A stretch of DNA of 64,000 nt from Marinobacterium profundum (GTDB lineage Bacteria > Pseudomonadota > Gammaproteobacteria > Pseudomonadales > Balneatricaceae): NCBI RefSeq assembly GCF_001528745.1, contig NZ_BCNS01000098.1, positions 62,001 to 126,000 of the forward strand. The letters are read 5' to 3'. The notes under the pieces were generated by a model. That model did no database searches. It was not told the origin of the DNA and saw only the letters and a program-made list of their open reading frames with translations. The translations under genes and the position numbers were made by a program. Below, piece by piece: positions 17,993 to 26,733 of the stretch (its first letter is position 1; every line of letters starts with the position of its first letter).

Positions 17993-18949
17993 TCATCTTG
18001 TGACCTTGCCGCCAGCTGCTGCGCGCTCGGGGTTGAAGCCAAGAATCGCCAGTAGGGCAAACATCAAAGTGGTGCCTGCGGTGATGGTCAGGGCGGCCAG
18101 GTTGAGTTGGCCGTAGAGCGAGTGACGCACCAGTTCCACGGCGTGGGTAAAGGGGTTGGCCAGGCACAGCCAGTAAAGCCACTCGCTGGCTTCACGCATC
18201 TTCCACAGGGGGTAGAGGGCGGAGGAGATAAAAAACATCGGGAATATGACGAAGTTCATTACGCCGGCAAAATTTTCCAGCTGGCGTATATGGGTCGACA
18301 GAAACAGGCCGATGGCTCCCAGCAGCAGGGCGGTGAGGAAGAGCGCTGGCAATGCGGTTATATAGCCCATCAATGGCGGATCGAAATCAACCACCAGCCA
18401 GGCGAGGGCGAGAAACGCATAGACCTGGGTCAGTGAGATAAGCCCAATGGCCATCAGCTTGCACAGCAGCAGCCAGCTGCGGGGCAGCGGGCTCATCAGC
18501 AGCACCCGCATGCTGCCCATTTCGCGGTCGTATACCATCGAGAGCGAACTCTGCATGCCATTGAACAGCAGGATCATGCAGCAGAGCCCAGGCGCTATAT
18601 AGGTCTCGTAGGTGATGTAGGTTTCATAGGGCGGAATTATGGCCACGCCAAGGGCGGCGCGAAAGCCTGAGGCAAACACCACCAGCCACAGTAGTGGACG
18701 CACCAGAGAGCTGAGAAAACGGCTGCGCTGCTGTACAAAGCGCAGATACTCCCGCATCAATATGCCGCCAAAGCAGTGCCCATAGGCGGACAATCCAGCG
18801 CAGAAACCAGCGGTGATTATCGTGCCGCTGTCGGTGTGGATCAGGCTGCTGTCATTGGGCTTATCTTGGCTGGAATCTGTGGCTGAGTGAGGGCGGGCGG
18901 ATCCGGAAACCGGGACAGTACCAGGTGTCGTGCCTATGGTGCTGTTCAT
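17993..18949 (-). CDS. ABC transporter permease, PQQ-alcohol-dehydrogenase-associated (PedC-like)
   Basis: ABC-2 type permease of 318 residues with about six membrane segments after a hydrophilic N-terminal extension of about 45 residues. It belongs with the ATPase directly upstream: the ATPase stop and this ATG overlap as ATGA (18946-18949), which also fixes the start. In Pseudomonas ped clusters, permease, ATPase, beta-propeller and binding-protein genes of this kind accompany PQQ-dependent alcohol dehydrogenases, and such a dehydrogenase occurs 14 kb away here. The transported substrate is not established for the family. Confidence 0.85.
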   Translation of the reverse strand: MNSTIGTTPGTVPVSGSARPHSATDSSQDKPNDSSLIHTDSGTIITAGFCAGLSAYGHCFGGILMREYLRFVQQRSRFLSSLVRPLLWLVVFASGFRAALGVAIIPPYETYITYETYIAPGLCCMILLFNGMQSSLSMVYDREMGSMRVLLMSPLPRSWLLLCKLMAIGLISLTQVYAFLALAWLVVDFDPPLMGYITALPALFLTALLLGAIGLFLSTHIRQLENFAGVMNFVIFPMFFISSALYPLWKMREASEWLYWLCLANPFTHAVELVRHSLYGQLNLAALTITAGTTLMFALLAILGFNPERAAAGGKVTR

Positions 18950-19683
18950 GGCTGCATCTCCTGCTGTGGACCGGTCAGCTTGGCGAAGGCCTGCGTCAGG
19001 TTTATCGTACGGGTGCTGCGGCAGAGGCCGGCGGCGCTGTTGTCGGCGCGCAGTTTCCCCTGGTGCAGCAGCAACACCCTGTCATCGGCGTCGATTTCCT
19101 CGATCAGATGGGTGGCCCAGAGTACGGTGAGGCCGTCTTCCTGGCACAGACGACGCACATAGTCATTGAGTGCAGCGCGGGTCTGGGTATCCAGACCAAC
19201 GGTGGCTTCGTCCAGCAGCAACACTGAGGGGCGGTGCAGCAGTGCGCGGGCGATTTCAACGCGGCGACGATGACCGCCATTGAGATTGCGTACCCGTTCA
19301 TGCAGCCGATCGCCCAGTTCCAGCCGATCGAGTTCTGCGCGCATGCGTGTCTGCACATGCTGTCGGGGCAGCCCCTGCAGCGCACCGTGATAGGCGAGGT
19401 TTTGTGCCACGCTCAGATCCAGATCCAGAGTGCCTTGCTGAAACACTACCCCCAGGCGGCGCATCACGGCGCCGGCATGCTGGCGAATCGGCAGGCCGAA
19501 CAGACGTATATCACCTTGCTGCGGCGCCAGTAGCCGGGTGAGCAAACCGAACAGAGTGCTCTTGCCGGCGCCATTGGGCCCCAGCAATGCATTGAAACTG
19601 CCGGGCTGCAGTTCAAAACTGAGGTCGCTCAAGGCGGCGCGCGCACCGTAGTTGAAACCCAGATTTTCGACGACGATGGCCAT
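18946..19683 (-). CDS. ABC transporter ATP-binding protein, PQQ-alcohol-dehydrogenase-associated
   Basis: 245-residue ATPase. Walker A GPNGAGKST (35-43), Q-loop FQQ (81-83), signature LNGGH (134-138, a degenerate form of LSGGQ) and Walker B LLLDEA (155-160) are visible. It powers the permease encoded by the overlapping downstream gene. Its own start overlaps the stop of the beta-propeller gene by one base (TGATG), so translation of the whole operon is probably coupled. Together with the propeller and binding protein it matches the PQQ-linked ABC system. Confidence 0.9.
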   Translation of the reverse strand: MAIVVENLGFNYGARAALSDLSFELQPGSFNALLGPNGAGKSTLFGLLTRLLAPQQGDIRLFGLPIRQHAGAVMRRLGVVFQQGTLDLDLSVAQNLAYHGALQGLPRQHVQTRMRAELDRLELGDRLHERVRNLNGGHRRRVEIARALLHRPSVLLLDEATVGLDTQTRAALNDYVRRLCQEDGLTVLWATHLIEEIDADDRVLLLHQGKLRADNSAAGLCRSTRTINLTQAFAKLTGPQQEMQP

Positions 19684-20675
19684 CAGGGTTTAACCGCCAG
19701 GCCCCAGGGGTAGCGGCCTACCTTGATCGATTTGATCACCTTCAGCTTGTCGACATCAATCACCGAAACGTCACCGCTGACGCCATTGGCGCTCAGCAGG
19801 CGCGATTCATCACCGTTGAATTCCAGGTGCCAGACGCGACGGCCCACCAGCAGGTAATCCAGCACTTCATAGGTTTTGGCATCCACTACGGCTATATGAT
19901 TGGCAGGGCCGAGCGCCACGAAACCATAGCGGCCATCCTTGCTGAGCTTGATGCCCACCGGCTGAATCTTGTCGCGGTGCACGCCGCGGATTTCGAAATT
20001 CAGTTTGCGAATGATCTGGCGCGTGCTCACATCGACCACTGATACTGTGCCGCCGATCTCAGAGCTGGCCCAGAGCAGGGAGCCATCCCGGTTGAATTCC
20101 ACGTGGCGCGGGCGCTGATCCACCAGGGTATTGTCAATCAGCTGGTTGGTGGCGGTATCGATCCAGTGCAGCATGTTGGTGGTTTCACTGGTATTGATTA
20201 CCCACTTGCCATCGGGGCTCACCGCCATGCCCTCGGGCTCCACGCCGACATCTATCTGCGCCACCACCTGGTGGCTGTTCACATCCACGACCGTCACCAG
20301 GGCGTCATCCTCGTTGGCGACATAGAGCAATTGGTCATTGGGGTGCAGCACGAACTGTTCCGGGTCTTCCCCAGAGGGCAGACTGGCGATGATCTTGTGT
20401 GTCGCAAGATCCATTACCTGCACTGTGTCTGAGTCGCTGGCGCAAATGTAAAGCTTGCTGCCATCACCGGAGAGGGTAATGCCCCGGGGCCGCTGGCCGA
20501 CAGCAAAAGTATCTATGACCTCAAGGCTGTCCAGGTCGATCAGTGACAGGGTGTCATCCTTCTCGTTGGAGACATAAACGACTTCCGCCTGGGCGCTGCA
20601 CTGATATCCCAGGGCTAGGAGGCCCAGGGTCAGGCAGGAGGCAAGGCGATGCCGGGCGGCGTGTTTGAGGCTCAT
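19683..20675 (-). CDS. PQQ-catabolism-associated YVTN beta-propeller protein
   Basis: 330-residue secreted protein: N-terminal signal peptide (about residues 1-30, ending near AQAEV) followed by seven or so 40-residue YVTN-type repeats (for example VVYVSNEKDDTLSLIDLDS, LLYVANEDDALVTVVDVNS) predicted to form a periplasmic beta-propeller. Catalytic residues are not evident, so a scaffold or sensing role is likely. It sits between the binding-protein and ATPase genes with ATGA and TGATG overlaps, a gene order shared with PQQ-dependent alcohol catabolism clusters. Confidence 0.88.
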   Translation of the reverse strand: MSLKHAARHRLASCLTLGLLALGYQCSAQAEVVYVSNEKDDTLSLIDLDSLEVIDTFAVGQRPRGITLSGDGSKLYICASDSDTVQVMDLATHKIIASLPSGEDPEQFVLHPNDQLLYVANEDDALVTVVDVNSHQVVAQIDVGVEPEGMAVSPDGKWVINTSETTNMLHWIDTATNQLIDNTLVDQRPRHVEFNRDGSLLWASSEIGGTVSVVDVSTRQIIRKLNFEIRGVHRDKIQPVGIKLSKDGRYGFVALGPANHIAVVDAKTYEVLDYLLVGRRVWHLEFNGDESRLLSANGVSGDVSVIDVDKLKVIKSIKVGRYPWGLAVKP

Positions 20676-21901
20676 TGGTCGGCTCCATCTGTGGTGTAGG
20701 CCCAGGCGCAGCGACTTTCGGGCGCATCGTAGCCAAGGCTGTCGAGGTCTGTGACGGGGTGCAAAATGCCTTCCTGCGGCGACTGGGATACCAGTGCCCT
20801 TGGGTGTACCAGGGCAATGGGCTGGCGCAATTGGCCGCTCCAGGGGCGGTAGCTCAGTTTGCGGCCCTTGAAGGCGGCCAGGGAGAATTCGTCGGAGAGC
20901 ACGAAGTTGCGCAGCGCCGGCGCCTCAATCTGTTGCAGCCGAGTGACGCCCTCGGCGATAGAGCGCACCGCCGCCCAGGCAGCGTAATCGCGGCTTTGCA
21001 TCCAGCGTGCGCTCTGGTCTTCGAAACGGCTTTGCAGCTGGGCGGCGCCCCATTGCTCAATCACCCGATGCCAGGCGACGGGCGTCAGCCCCTGGGTGCC
21101 GGCCACCGGGCGGGGCAGCCAGCTGTTGTAGAGCACGTATTCGCCAAAGTCGCCGCGCTCATCCGCCAGCACCACCACATCGTAATTGCCGCCCTGGGTG
21201 TACAGCGGCATTTCCTTCTGGGCCGTGCGGCGCAGATCGGTATCAAAGCTCCAGGCCTTTTCGTCGATGATCTTGCCGCCAAAGCGCTTGGCGGCACGGT
21301 GCAGCGCCCGGGCATAGGCCTGATCTTCGGGCTCGCTGCCGCTGATCAGCAGCCAGTTGCGCCACTGGCGTGATGCCAGCCACTGGGCCAGGGCGTCGGT
21401 AAGCATGGCGCGGCTCGGCAGGGTATGCAGCACATTGCCAAGGCACTGGTCGGTACGCAGTTCGTCATCACTGCTGCCGGCGTTGAAGATAAGCGCGCGG
21501 CTGCCCAGGGTCTGGCTAAGGCGGGTAAGTTCCGCGGCGGGCAAATCCGCCACGATCAGATTGATACCGCTGGATTGCCAGGCGAGGGCCTGGCGCAGCA
21601 GTGTATCGGGGTCGTCACTGCTTAGCTGATCCAGCTGGTAATGATGCTTGAGGAAACGCCCGCTGCTATTGCTGTCAGCAATACCAAGCTCGGCACCGCG
21701 CAGGCCGGAGTCTCTGGGTTCTGGGAGTACGTTGGACAGTGCCGGTGGCGTTGCGGGCCTGTAGCTCAGGTAGCCGACGCGCACTTCAAGCCCGGTCGCT
21801 GGGGCTTTATCAGCGGCTCGCGCAGGAGCCTGCAATGAGCAAAGCAGCAGGCTCGCGCTCATAAACAGGCTCAGGCGCTGATGAAAATGAAGGCAAGGCA
21901 T
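20672..21901 (-). CDS. ABC-type substrate-binding protein, PQQ-dependent alcohol dehydrogenase system
   Basis: Periplasmic binding protein related to the branched-chain amino acid binding family. Start placed at ATG 21901, because a signal peptide follows (LFMSASLLLCSLQAPARA then the mature start); an open frame extends further upstream without signal-like sequence. 409 residues. The 3' end overlaps the beta-propeller gene by 4 bp (ATGA). First gene of the four-gene operon; its promoter should lie in the divergent spacer with the sodium channel gene. Ligand unknown. Confidence 0.83.
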   Translation of the reverse strand: MPCLHFHQRLSLFMSASLLLCSLQAPARAADKAPATGLEVRVGYLSYRPATPPALSNVLPEPRDSGLRGAELGIADSNSSGRFLKHHYQLDQLSSDDPDTLLRQALAWQSSGINLIVADLPAAELTRLSQTLGSRALIFNAGSSDDELRTDQCLGNVLHTLPSRAMLTDALAQWLASRQWRNWLLISGSEPEDQAYARALHRAAKRFGGKIIDEKAWSFDTDLRRTAQKEMPLYTQGGNYDVVVLADERGDFGEYVLYNSWLPRPVAGTQGLTPVAWHRVIEQWGAAQLQSRFEDQSARWMQSRDYAAWAAVRSIAEGVTRLQQIEAPALRNFVLSDEFSLAAFKGRKLSYRPWSGQLRQPIALVHPRALVSQSPQEGILHPVTDLDSLGYDAPESRCAWAYTTDGADQ

Positions 21902-22207
21902 GATGAAACCGTCTTTCCCGTGATTATTGTTGTGGCGATGAAAACCCAGCATAGGGTGCAGGCAAAGGGCGCGAAATATGCAGAAAGTACCGATCGACTG
22001 GTACTGAAGTAGCATTTTTGAGGCTGTGGTAGAGGGGGACCAGGATCGCTGGTGCACGCTGGCAGCCTCTGTGCGGCCAGACAGTCTTGTATTGGTCGAG
22101 CTTTGCGAGCAGGCGCTTTGCTTGGCGTGTCAGATGGGCGATAATCCGCGGCGTTTCCCGCGTGCCGCCCCTGCGGATCACGCCTTCTGTTTGCGGACGA
22201 GTTGCCC
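21902..22207. other. Divergent intergenic region
   Basis: 306 bp between the ABC operon and the ion channel gene. Expected to hold divergent promoters; no strong palindrome, RNA or coding sequence recognised. Confidence 0.4.
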
Positions 22208-23035
22208 ATGAGTGAAGCCATTCCCAACCTGCAGGCGCGCTTTGAGCGCCTGCGTGCCAACAAGCTGTTTGAAGCCCTGGTCATCGGCATCATCATTGTG
22301 TCGGCCTTGCTGGTCGGCGCCAAAACCTATTCGGAGACCAGCCGCTTCGAGCAGGCACTGCGTGTGCTGGATCTGGGTGTGACCGCCTTCTTTCTGCTGG
22401 AGTTAACGATTCGCATGGCGGGCGAACGCCGCTTGCGAGACTTCTTCACAAAAGGCTGGAATGTATTTGATTTTATAATAGTTGTGGCCAGCCTTGTGCC
22501 CTTGGATGACTCGGAGCTTGTGTTGCTGGCGCGGCTGCTGCGCATCTTCCGGGTGCTGCGGCTGGTGTCGATGATTCCCGAACTGCGCATGCTGGTGACG
22601 GCGCTGTTCAAGTCCATTCCGCGTATGGGTTACGTGGCACTTTTGATGTTCATCATTTTCTATATCTACGGCGCCATCGGCAGCTTCCTGTTCCACGAAG
22701 TGAACGAGAAGCTGTGGGGCAATATTGCTCTGGCCATGTTGACGCTGTTCCAGGTGGCCACCTTCGAGAGCTGGGCCACGGCGGTGCTCTATCCCACCAT
22801 GGAGCATTTCCCCTACAGCTGGATCTACTTCATCACCTTTATATTCCTCAACTCCTTCGTGTTCCTGAACATGATGATCGGCATAGTGCTGGACGTGATG
22901 CAAAAGGAAAGCGTGCAGATGGAGCTCGAAAGCGGTGAGGGCGAGGCGGCTGAGTTGCATGGCCTGCGTAGCGATGTACAGGCCATGCGCGAACAGCTGT
23001 CACGCATGGAAGCGCTGCTGCAAAAACGCGACTGA
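22208..23035 (+). CDS. Voltage-gated sodium channel (NaChBac/BacNav family)
   Basis: 275-residue inner-membrane channel subunit expected to form homotetramers. Segments S1-S6 are readable: S4 carries arginines at 109, 112, 115 and 118 (RLLRIFRVLRLV), the pore loop has the selectivity filter TFESWAT (185-191), compared with TLESWA/S in known bacterial sodium channels, S6 is about 205-230, and residues 245-275 form an acidic neck plus a predicted coiled-coil typical of BacNav C-termini. Start ATG 22208 rather than the TTG two codons upstream. Stand-alone gene; role in sodium homeostasis or motility is inference. Confidence 0.92.
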   Translation: MSEAIPNLQARFERLRANKLFEALVIGIIIVSALLVGAKTYSETSRFEQALRVLDLGVTAFFLLELTIRMAGERRLRDFFTKGWNVFDFIIVVASLVPLDDSELVLLARLLRIFRVLRLVSMIPELRMLVTALFKSIPRMGYVALLMFIIFYIYGAIGSFLFHEVNEKLWGNIALAMLTLFQVATFESWATAVLYPTMEHFPYSWIYFITFIFLNSFVFLNMMIGIVLDVMQKESVQMELESGEGEAAELHGLRSDVQAMREQLSRMEALLQKRD

Positions 23036-23257
23036 CGGCCGCATCCTGAGTCTCATCTGATATAGACAAAGCCATTGGCCTGGCAGGGATTTGGCATGGC
23101 ATCAGAATACGGCGGAGTGTCGGTGGAGCCTGGGGAGGCGGGATGAGCCTGCTGGCGCTGCATCAGGGCCGCTGATTCCTAGCCGTTGAAGTGCGGTGTC
23201 GCCGCCGCAGTGCGGGTGTGCGCTCTGGCGGCGACTGTCTATCGACTCAGGGTAAAC

Positions 23258-23282
23258 GTCTGGGCCCACGGGGGGCCCAGAC
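23258..23282. terminator. Strong hairpin between convergent genes
   Basis: Perfect 10-bp stem GTCTGGGCCC/GGGCCCAGAC with a 5-nt loop, between the sodium channel and ridA 3' ends. The T-tracts are short (GTTTTC on the plus side, GTTTACC on the minus side), so termination is likely but not certain. Confidence 0.5.
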
Positions 23283-23292
23283 CGGGGTGTTT

Positions 23293-23643
23293 TCAGTCAA
23301 TCGCGGCTATCACCGAGATTTCCACCAGCAATTCGGGGCTTGCCATGCGGGCTTCGACACAGGCGCGGGCCGGCGCATGACCCGCGGGTACCCAGGCATC
23401 CCAGACGGCATTCATGCCGGCAAAGTCCTTAATATCGCGGATATAGACTGTGGCCGACAGTATCCCCTCGCGCTGGCTGCCCACCGACTCGAGCAGTGCA
23501 TCGACCTTGGCCAGCATGGTTTCGGTCTGGCCGGTGATATCGGCGCTGCGGTCTGCCGCGACCTGGCCGCAGAGGTAGGCGACGCCATTGTGCACCACGG
23601 CACGGCTCATGCGGCTGGCGGTTTCATAACGGTCAATGCTCAT
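23293..23643 (-). CDS. ridA: RidA family enamine/imine deaminase
   Basis: 116-residue YjgF/RidA protein, normally a homotrimer that hydrolyses reactive enamine/imine intermediates to keto acids and ammonia. The substrate-contacting Arg and nearby Glu are present in ARACVEARM. Last gene of a long co-directional run that encodes two FAD oxidoreductases, a ferredoxin-like subunit and a TRAP transporter. The context says it clears the imine released by amine or amino-acid oxidation in that pathway. ATG 23643 after a 31-bp gap. Confidence 0.9.
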   Translation of the reverse strand: MSIDRYETASRMSRAVVHNGVAYLCGQVAADRSADITGQTETMLAKVDALLESVGSQREGILSATVYIRDIKDFAGMNAVWDAWVPAGHAPARACVEARMASPELLVEISVIAAID

Positions 23644-23674
23644 CTGTATCTCCTGATTGTTCGAAGGAATTCAA

Positions 23675-25063
23675 TTAATTGGCACTGTCGGCCAGCTCGC
23701 CCAGGCTCAGCGGCTTGATGGGCGAGCGGATCTGGTAATAGCCTACCTCGCTGTTGGGCACCTGGCGCTCATCGGCCATAAGCTGCGACACCGTCAGTCC
23801 GCACATGCGTCCCTGGCAGGGCCCCATGCCGGCGCGGCAGAAGGCCTTGGCCTGGTTGGGACCGGGGCAGCCGTCCCGGGCGAGACGGCGCAGTTCCCCT
23901 GCGGTCACTTCTTCACAGCGACACACCAGGGTGTCATCTACGGGCAGCAGGAACTCCCTCGCGGGGCTATAGAGTGCGTCCAGAAAGGGACGAATGGCCC
24001 GTTGCCGGTCGAGCGTGCGACGTGGAACCTGTGATTGTCGGTCGCGCTGCTGCTCACTGATCACATTAAGTTGTTGCGCGATCTGCAGGGCGGCCAGTTT
24101 ACCGAAGGCCTCGGCGGCCAGGGCACCCGCGATACCGGCGCCATCGCCTGCGACAAAGAGGCCTGGCAGGCTGGATTCGCCCCAGGAATCGATATGGGGG
24201 CGCCAGCACTGCTGCAGCTTGTCCCAATCGTGCGTCAGGTTGAGTGACCGGCTGAGCTGTACATTGGGCACAACCCCCTGATGTACCAGCAGGGTGGCGG
24301 CGCTGATGGTCTGTTCCTTTTTGCCCTGGCGAAAGCACACTTGGCCCAGTGTCCCGTCGGGGCTGGCCAGTGCCCGCAGTTCACTGACGCCGGTGATACG
24401 GCGAATGCCGGCACGGCGCAGCTCTGTAAGCAGACCGGCGCCCTTGGCGAGCAGCGGCAGATTACGCAGGGCTCCCGGCAGGTATTTGAGCGCCGTAAGG
24501 TAGTGCTTGCGCGGGGTTGTATCCAGGATGGCCTCAATGGCCACACCGGCGCGGTGTAGCTGGGCGGCGATCAGCAACAGCAAAGGGCCGCTGCCAGCCA
24601 GTATCAGCGGCTGGGCCGGCACCAGGGCGCTGCTTTTAAGCAGGATCTGGGCGGCGCCGCAGGTCATGACGCCGGGCAGTGTCCAGCCAGGAAAGGGAAC
24701 CGGCCTTTCCTGGGCACCGGTGGCGATCAGCAAACGACGCGGATGAATACGCTGGCTCTGGCCGTTGCCGGACAGACTGAGGCTCAGGTCTTGATCCAGG
24801 GCCCAGACGCTGGTGCCTGGGCGGTAATCCAGCGATGAATTTTTAAGCGCCAGGGCCAGGCTGCGGCCATGGTAGTAATCCTTGCCGAGGATCTTTTCAT
24901 CGGCGGGTGCCGGCTGGATGATGGAGCGGTAAATCTGCCCGCCAGGACCCTTTTGCTCATCCAGTAGAACGGTTTTCAGTCCCAGTTGTGCGGCGGTTGC
25001 GGCCGCCGCCATGCCGGCGGGGCCTGCACCTATTATCGCCAGATCAACATCATGGTTGCTCAT
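23675..25063 (-). CDS. HcnB/OoxA-like FAD-dependent oxidoreductase with BFD-type [2Fe-2S] site
   Basis: 462-residue subunit of a heteromeric amine, opine or hydroxyproline dehydrogenase. N-terminal FAD site IIGAGPAGMAAA (about 9-20), a second dinucleotide motif LILAGSGPLLLL mid-protein, and a C-terminal cysteine cluster (LVCRCEEV, then CRAGMGPCQGRMC) of the BFD-like iron-sulfur type. The start ATG overlaps the stop of the ferredoxin-like gene as ATGA (25060-25063), the usual arrangement of HcnA/HcnB-type pairs. Hydrogen cyanide synthase is a relative, but the setting with RidA and a TRAP importer favours catabolism. Confidence 0.85.
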   Translation of the reverse strand: MSNHDVDLAIIGAGPAGMAAAATAAQLGLKTVLLDEQKGPGGQIYRSIIQPAPADEKILGKDYYHGRSLALALKNSSLDYRPGTSVWALDQDLSLSLSGNGQSQRIHPRRLLIATGAQERPVPFPGWTLPGVMTCGAAQILLKSSALVPAQPLILAGSGPLLLLIAAQLHRAGVAIEAILDTTPRKHYLTALKYLPGALRNLPLLAKGAGLLTELRRAGIRRITGVSELRALASPDGTLGQVCFRQGKKEQTISAATLLVHQGVVPNVQLSRSLNLTHDWDKLQQCWRPHIDSWGESSLPGLFVAGDGAGIAGALAAEAFGKLAALQIAQQLNVISEQQRDRQSQVPRRTLDRQRAIRPFLDALYSPAREFLLPVDDTLVCRCEEVTAGELRRLARDGCPGPNQAKAFCRAGMGPCQGRMCGLTVSQLMADERQVPNSEVGYYQIRSPIKPLSLGELADSAN

Positions 25064-25395
25064 GCCGGAACTCCTTCTGCGAGGCTGTCATTCAGCACAG
25101 GTGCACCCTGCTGGCGGCGGATGTTCATTCCGTCTGCCACCTGCACCATGCAGCCCTGTACATTAGGCACGCCATCAATCTCCAGCAGGCATTCGAAACA
25201 GATGCCCATCAGGCAGTAGGGTGCACGCGGGTCGCCGCTGACCGCACTGGTGCGTGCCGCTGGCTGGCCGGCGGCGAGTAGTGCAGCGGCGGCGCTGTCA
25301 CCGGGGCGAACCTGTACAGGCTGGCCTTCGACCGTCACCTGTATCCAGTCGTTGCTGGCGTAGGCCAGCCGTTCAAATTTCGAAGCGCCGGGCAT
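25060..25395 (-). CDS. HcnA/OoxB-like (2Fe-2S)-binding subunit
   Basis: Small ferredoxin-like subunit of 111 residues. Cysteines are arranged as in this family: PYCLMGICFECLLEIDG and then a distal Cys in VQGCMVQ. The UBL-like N-terminal part (VTVEGQPVQVRPGDSAAAAL) is typical. ATG 25395 is chosen because the frame upstream of it only reads through a duplicated 3' end of the neighbouring oxidase gene in the wrong frame; the start lies inside that relic and overlaps its TGA at 25373. Forms a complex with the downstream FAD subunit (inference from family). Confidence 0.85.
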   Translation of the reverse strand: MPGASKFERLAYASNDWIQVTVEGQPVQVRPGDSAAAALLAAGQPAARTSAVSGDPRAPYCLMGICFECLLEIDGVPNVQGCMVQVADGMNIRRQQGAPVLNDSLAEGVPA

Positions 25396-25525
25396 GGAAG
25401 GCCTCCAGTGGTAGTGTATTGGTGTCCGTGGCAATCCAGTTAGCCACGAAGCCTTCGTGCAGTGCGCCCAGGCGTAGGCGGCAAGGGGTAAGACCGCTGT
25501 GGCTGGTCAGCAGGTTACTGTCAGC
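25373..25525 (-). pseudogene. Relic 3' end of a duplicated FAD oxidase gene
   Basis: In frame on the minus strand this reads LGALHEGFVANWIATDTN and ends HARRFEI-stop, nearly identical to the end of the intact oxidase (LGALHEGPIANWIATDTN, HARRFES-stop). A 60-bp block is identical between 25385-25444 and 25551-25610, with weaker similarity continuing to about 25525 and a 15-16 bp insertion. No start or catalytic domains remain. It is best explained as the leftover of a tandem paralogue or a local duplication. Confidence 0.8.
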
Positions 25526-25538
25526 AGTCCTGATGCAT

Positions 25539-26660
25539 TCAGCTTTCAAAGCGCCGGGCATGGAAGGCCTCCAGTGGTAGTGTATTGGTGTCCGTGGCAA
25601 TCCAGTTAGCAATGGGGCCTTCGTGCAGTGCACCCAGGGTTACACCGCTGTGACAGGTCACCAGGTAGGCGCCGGGATACTGGCTGGATGCCTGATAAAT
25701 GGGGTAGCCATCGGGGGTCATGATGCGCAGTGCGCCCCAGGCGCGAACCATGCGCAGATCACGCAGTAGCGGGAACATGCGGGTGGCACGGGCGGCGATT
25801 TGGGCCATCACCTCGGTGGTCGTCCCGCTGTCAAAGCCCACATCTTCCTTGGAGTCGCCGATCTGCACCGTGCTTTCGCCTGTCTGGCGAACATGGCCAG
25901 TGGGGTAGTGCAGGAAGGGCTGCACGCGCTCGGTGATCAGAACCTGGCCGCGATTGGGCACCAGCGGGGCGGACAGGCCAACCTGGGGGGCAAGGTCCCG
26001 ATTGCCAAGGCCGGCACTGAGCACCACCTTGTCGCAGTGCCAGTCGCCTTCGGGTGTGGCCAGGCGAAAGCCGGTGGTCAGCGGCGTAATCCGGCTCACC
26101 CGGCCGCTGTTGCGGATCTGCCCGCCCTGGCGCAGAAACAGTTCGGTCAGCGCACGCAACAACCGCAACGGGTTCAGATGGCCGTCTTCGGGACACCAGG
26201 TGGCGCCTGTGACCTCGGGTCCTGCCTGGGGGATAAATTCGCGCACTTGTTTAAGGTCCAGGCGCTGAAACGGATACTCGCCGCCGGCCTGGTGCTGCAT
26301 CTTCAAGAGCATGGCTTCGCGCGCGCTAAGTTCCTGTTCGCTCAACGACAGGTAAAGCCCACCGCGCTGCTGCAGTTCGATATCAATGCCGGTACCGTCC
26401 TGCAGGCGCTGGGCCAACTGGGGCCATAGACGGGCCGAAAGACGGGTGACAGTGGCATAGTCGGGCAGGGTGTCACCCTTGCCCTGAACCCAGACGAGTC
26501 CGAAGTTGCCACGCGATGCGCGCAGTGCAATATCGCCTTCATCCAGAATGGTGACTTTGAGTCCGTTGCGCTGCAGGCCCAGGCCAACGGCGAGGCCAAC
26601 GAGGCCGCCGCCGACAAGGCACAGGTCCGCCGTACGGGCCGCGTGTGAGGTTGCCTGCAT
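25539..26660 (-). CDS. FAD-dependent amine/D-amino-acid oxidase family protein
   Basis: DAO-superfamily flavoenzyme of 373 residues: FAD-binding GGGLVGLAVGL near the N-terminus and conserved NRGQVLITERV and SHSGVTLG-like C-terminal region (here CHSGVTLGALHEG). Such proteins oxidise amino acids, amines or glycine derivatives and often form the beta subunit of three-part dehydrogenases with HcnA/HcnB-like partners encoded next to them, as here. Start at ATG 26660, which removes a basic leader encoded by the upstream spacer. Preceded 73 bp upstream by the TRAP binding-protein gene. Confidence 0.85.
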   Translation of the reverse strand: MQATSHAARTADLCLVGGGLVGLAVGLGLQRNGLKVTILDEGDIALRASRGNFGLVWVQGKGDTLPDYATVTRLSARLWPQLAQRLQDGTGIDIELQQRGGLYLSLSEQELSAREAMLLKMQHQAGGEYPFQRLDLKQVREFIPQAGPEVTGATWCPEDGHLNPLRLLRALTELFLRQGGQIRNSGRVSRITPLTTGFRLATPEGDWHCDKVVLSAGLGNRDLAPQVGLSAPLVPNRGQVLITERVQPFLHYPTGHVRQTGESTVQIGDSKEDVGFDSGTTTEVMAQIAARATRMFPLLRDLRMVRAWGALRIMTPDGYPIYQASSQYPGAYLVTCHSGVTLGALHEGPIANWIATDTNTLPLEAFHARRFES

Positions 26661-26733
26661 AGGGGTTACCTTTTTGCAAAGTGTGGATACTGTGTACAGA
26701 GCCCGATGCCGCTTGGGCACCGGGCTTTCAGGG

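Noticed and set aside
23675-25395. Hydrogen cyanide synthase (hcnABC)
   Set aside because: The subunits resemble HcnA/HcnB, but TRAP importer and RidA genes in the same run fit catabolic oxidation better.
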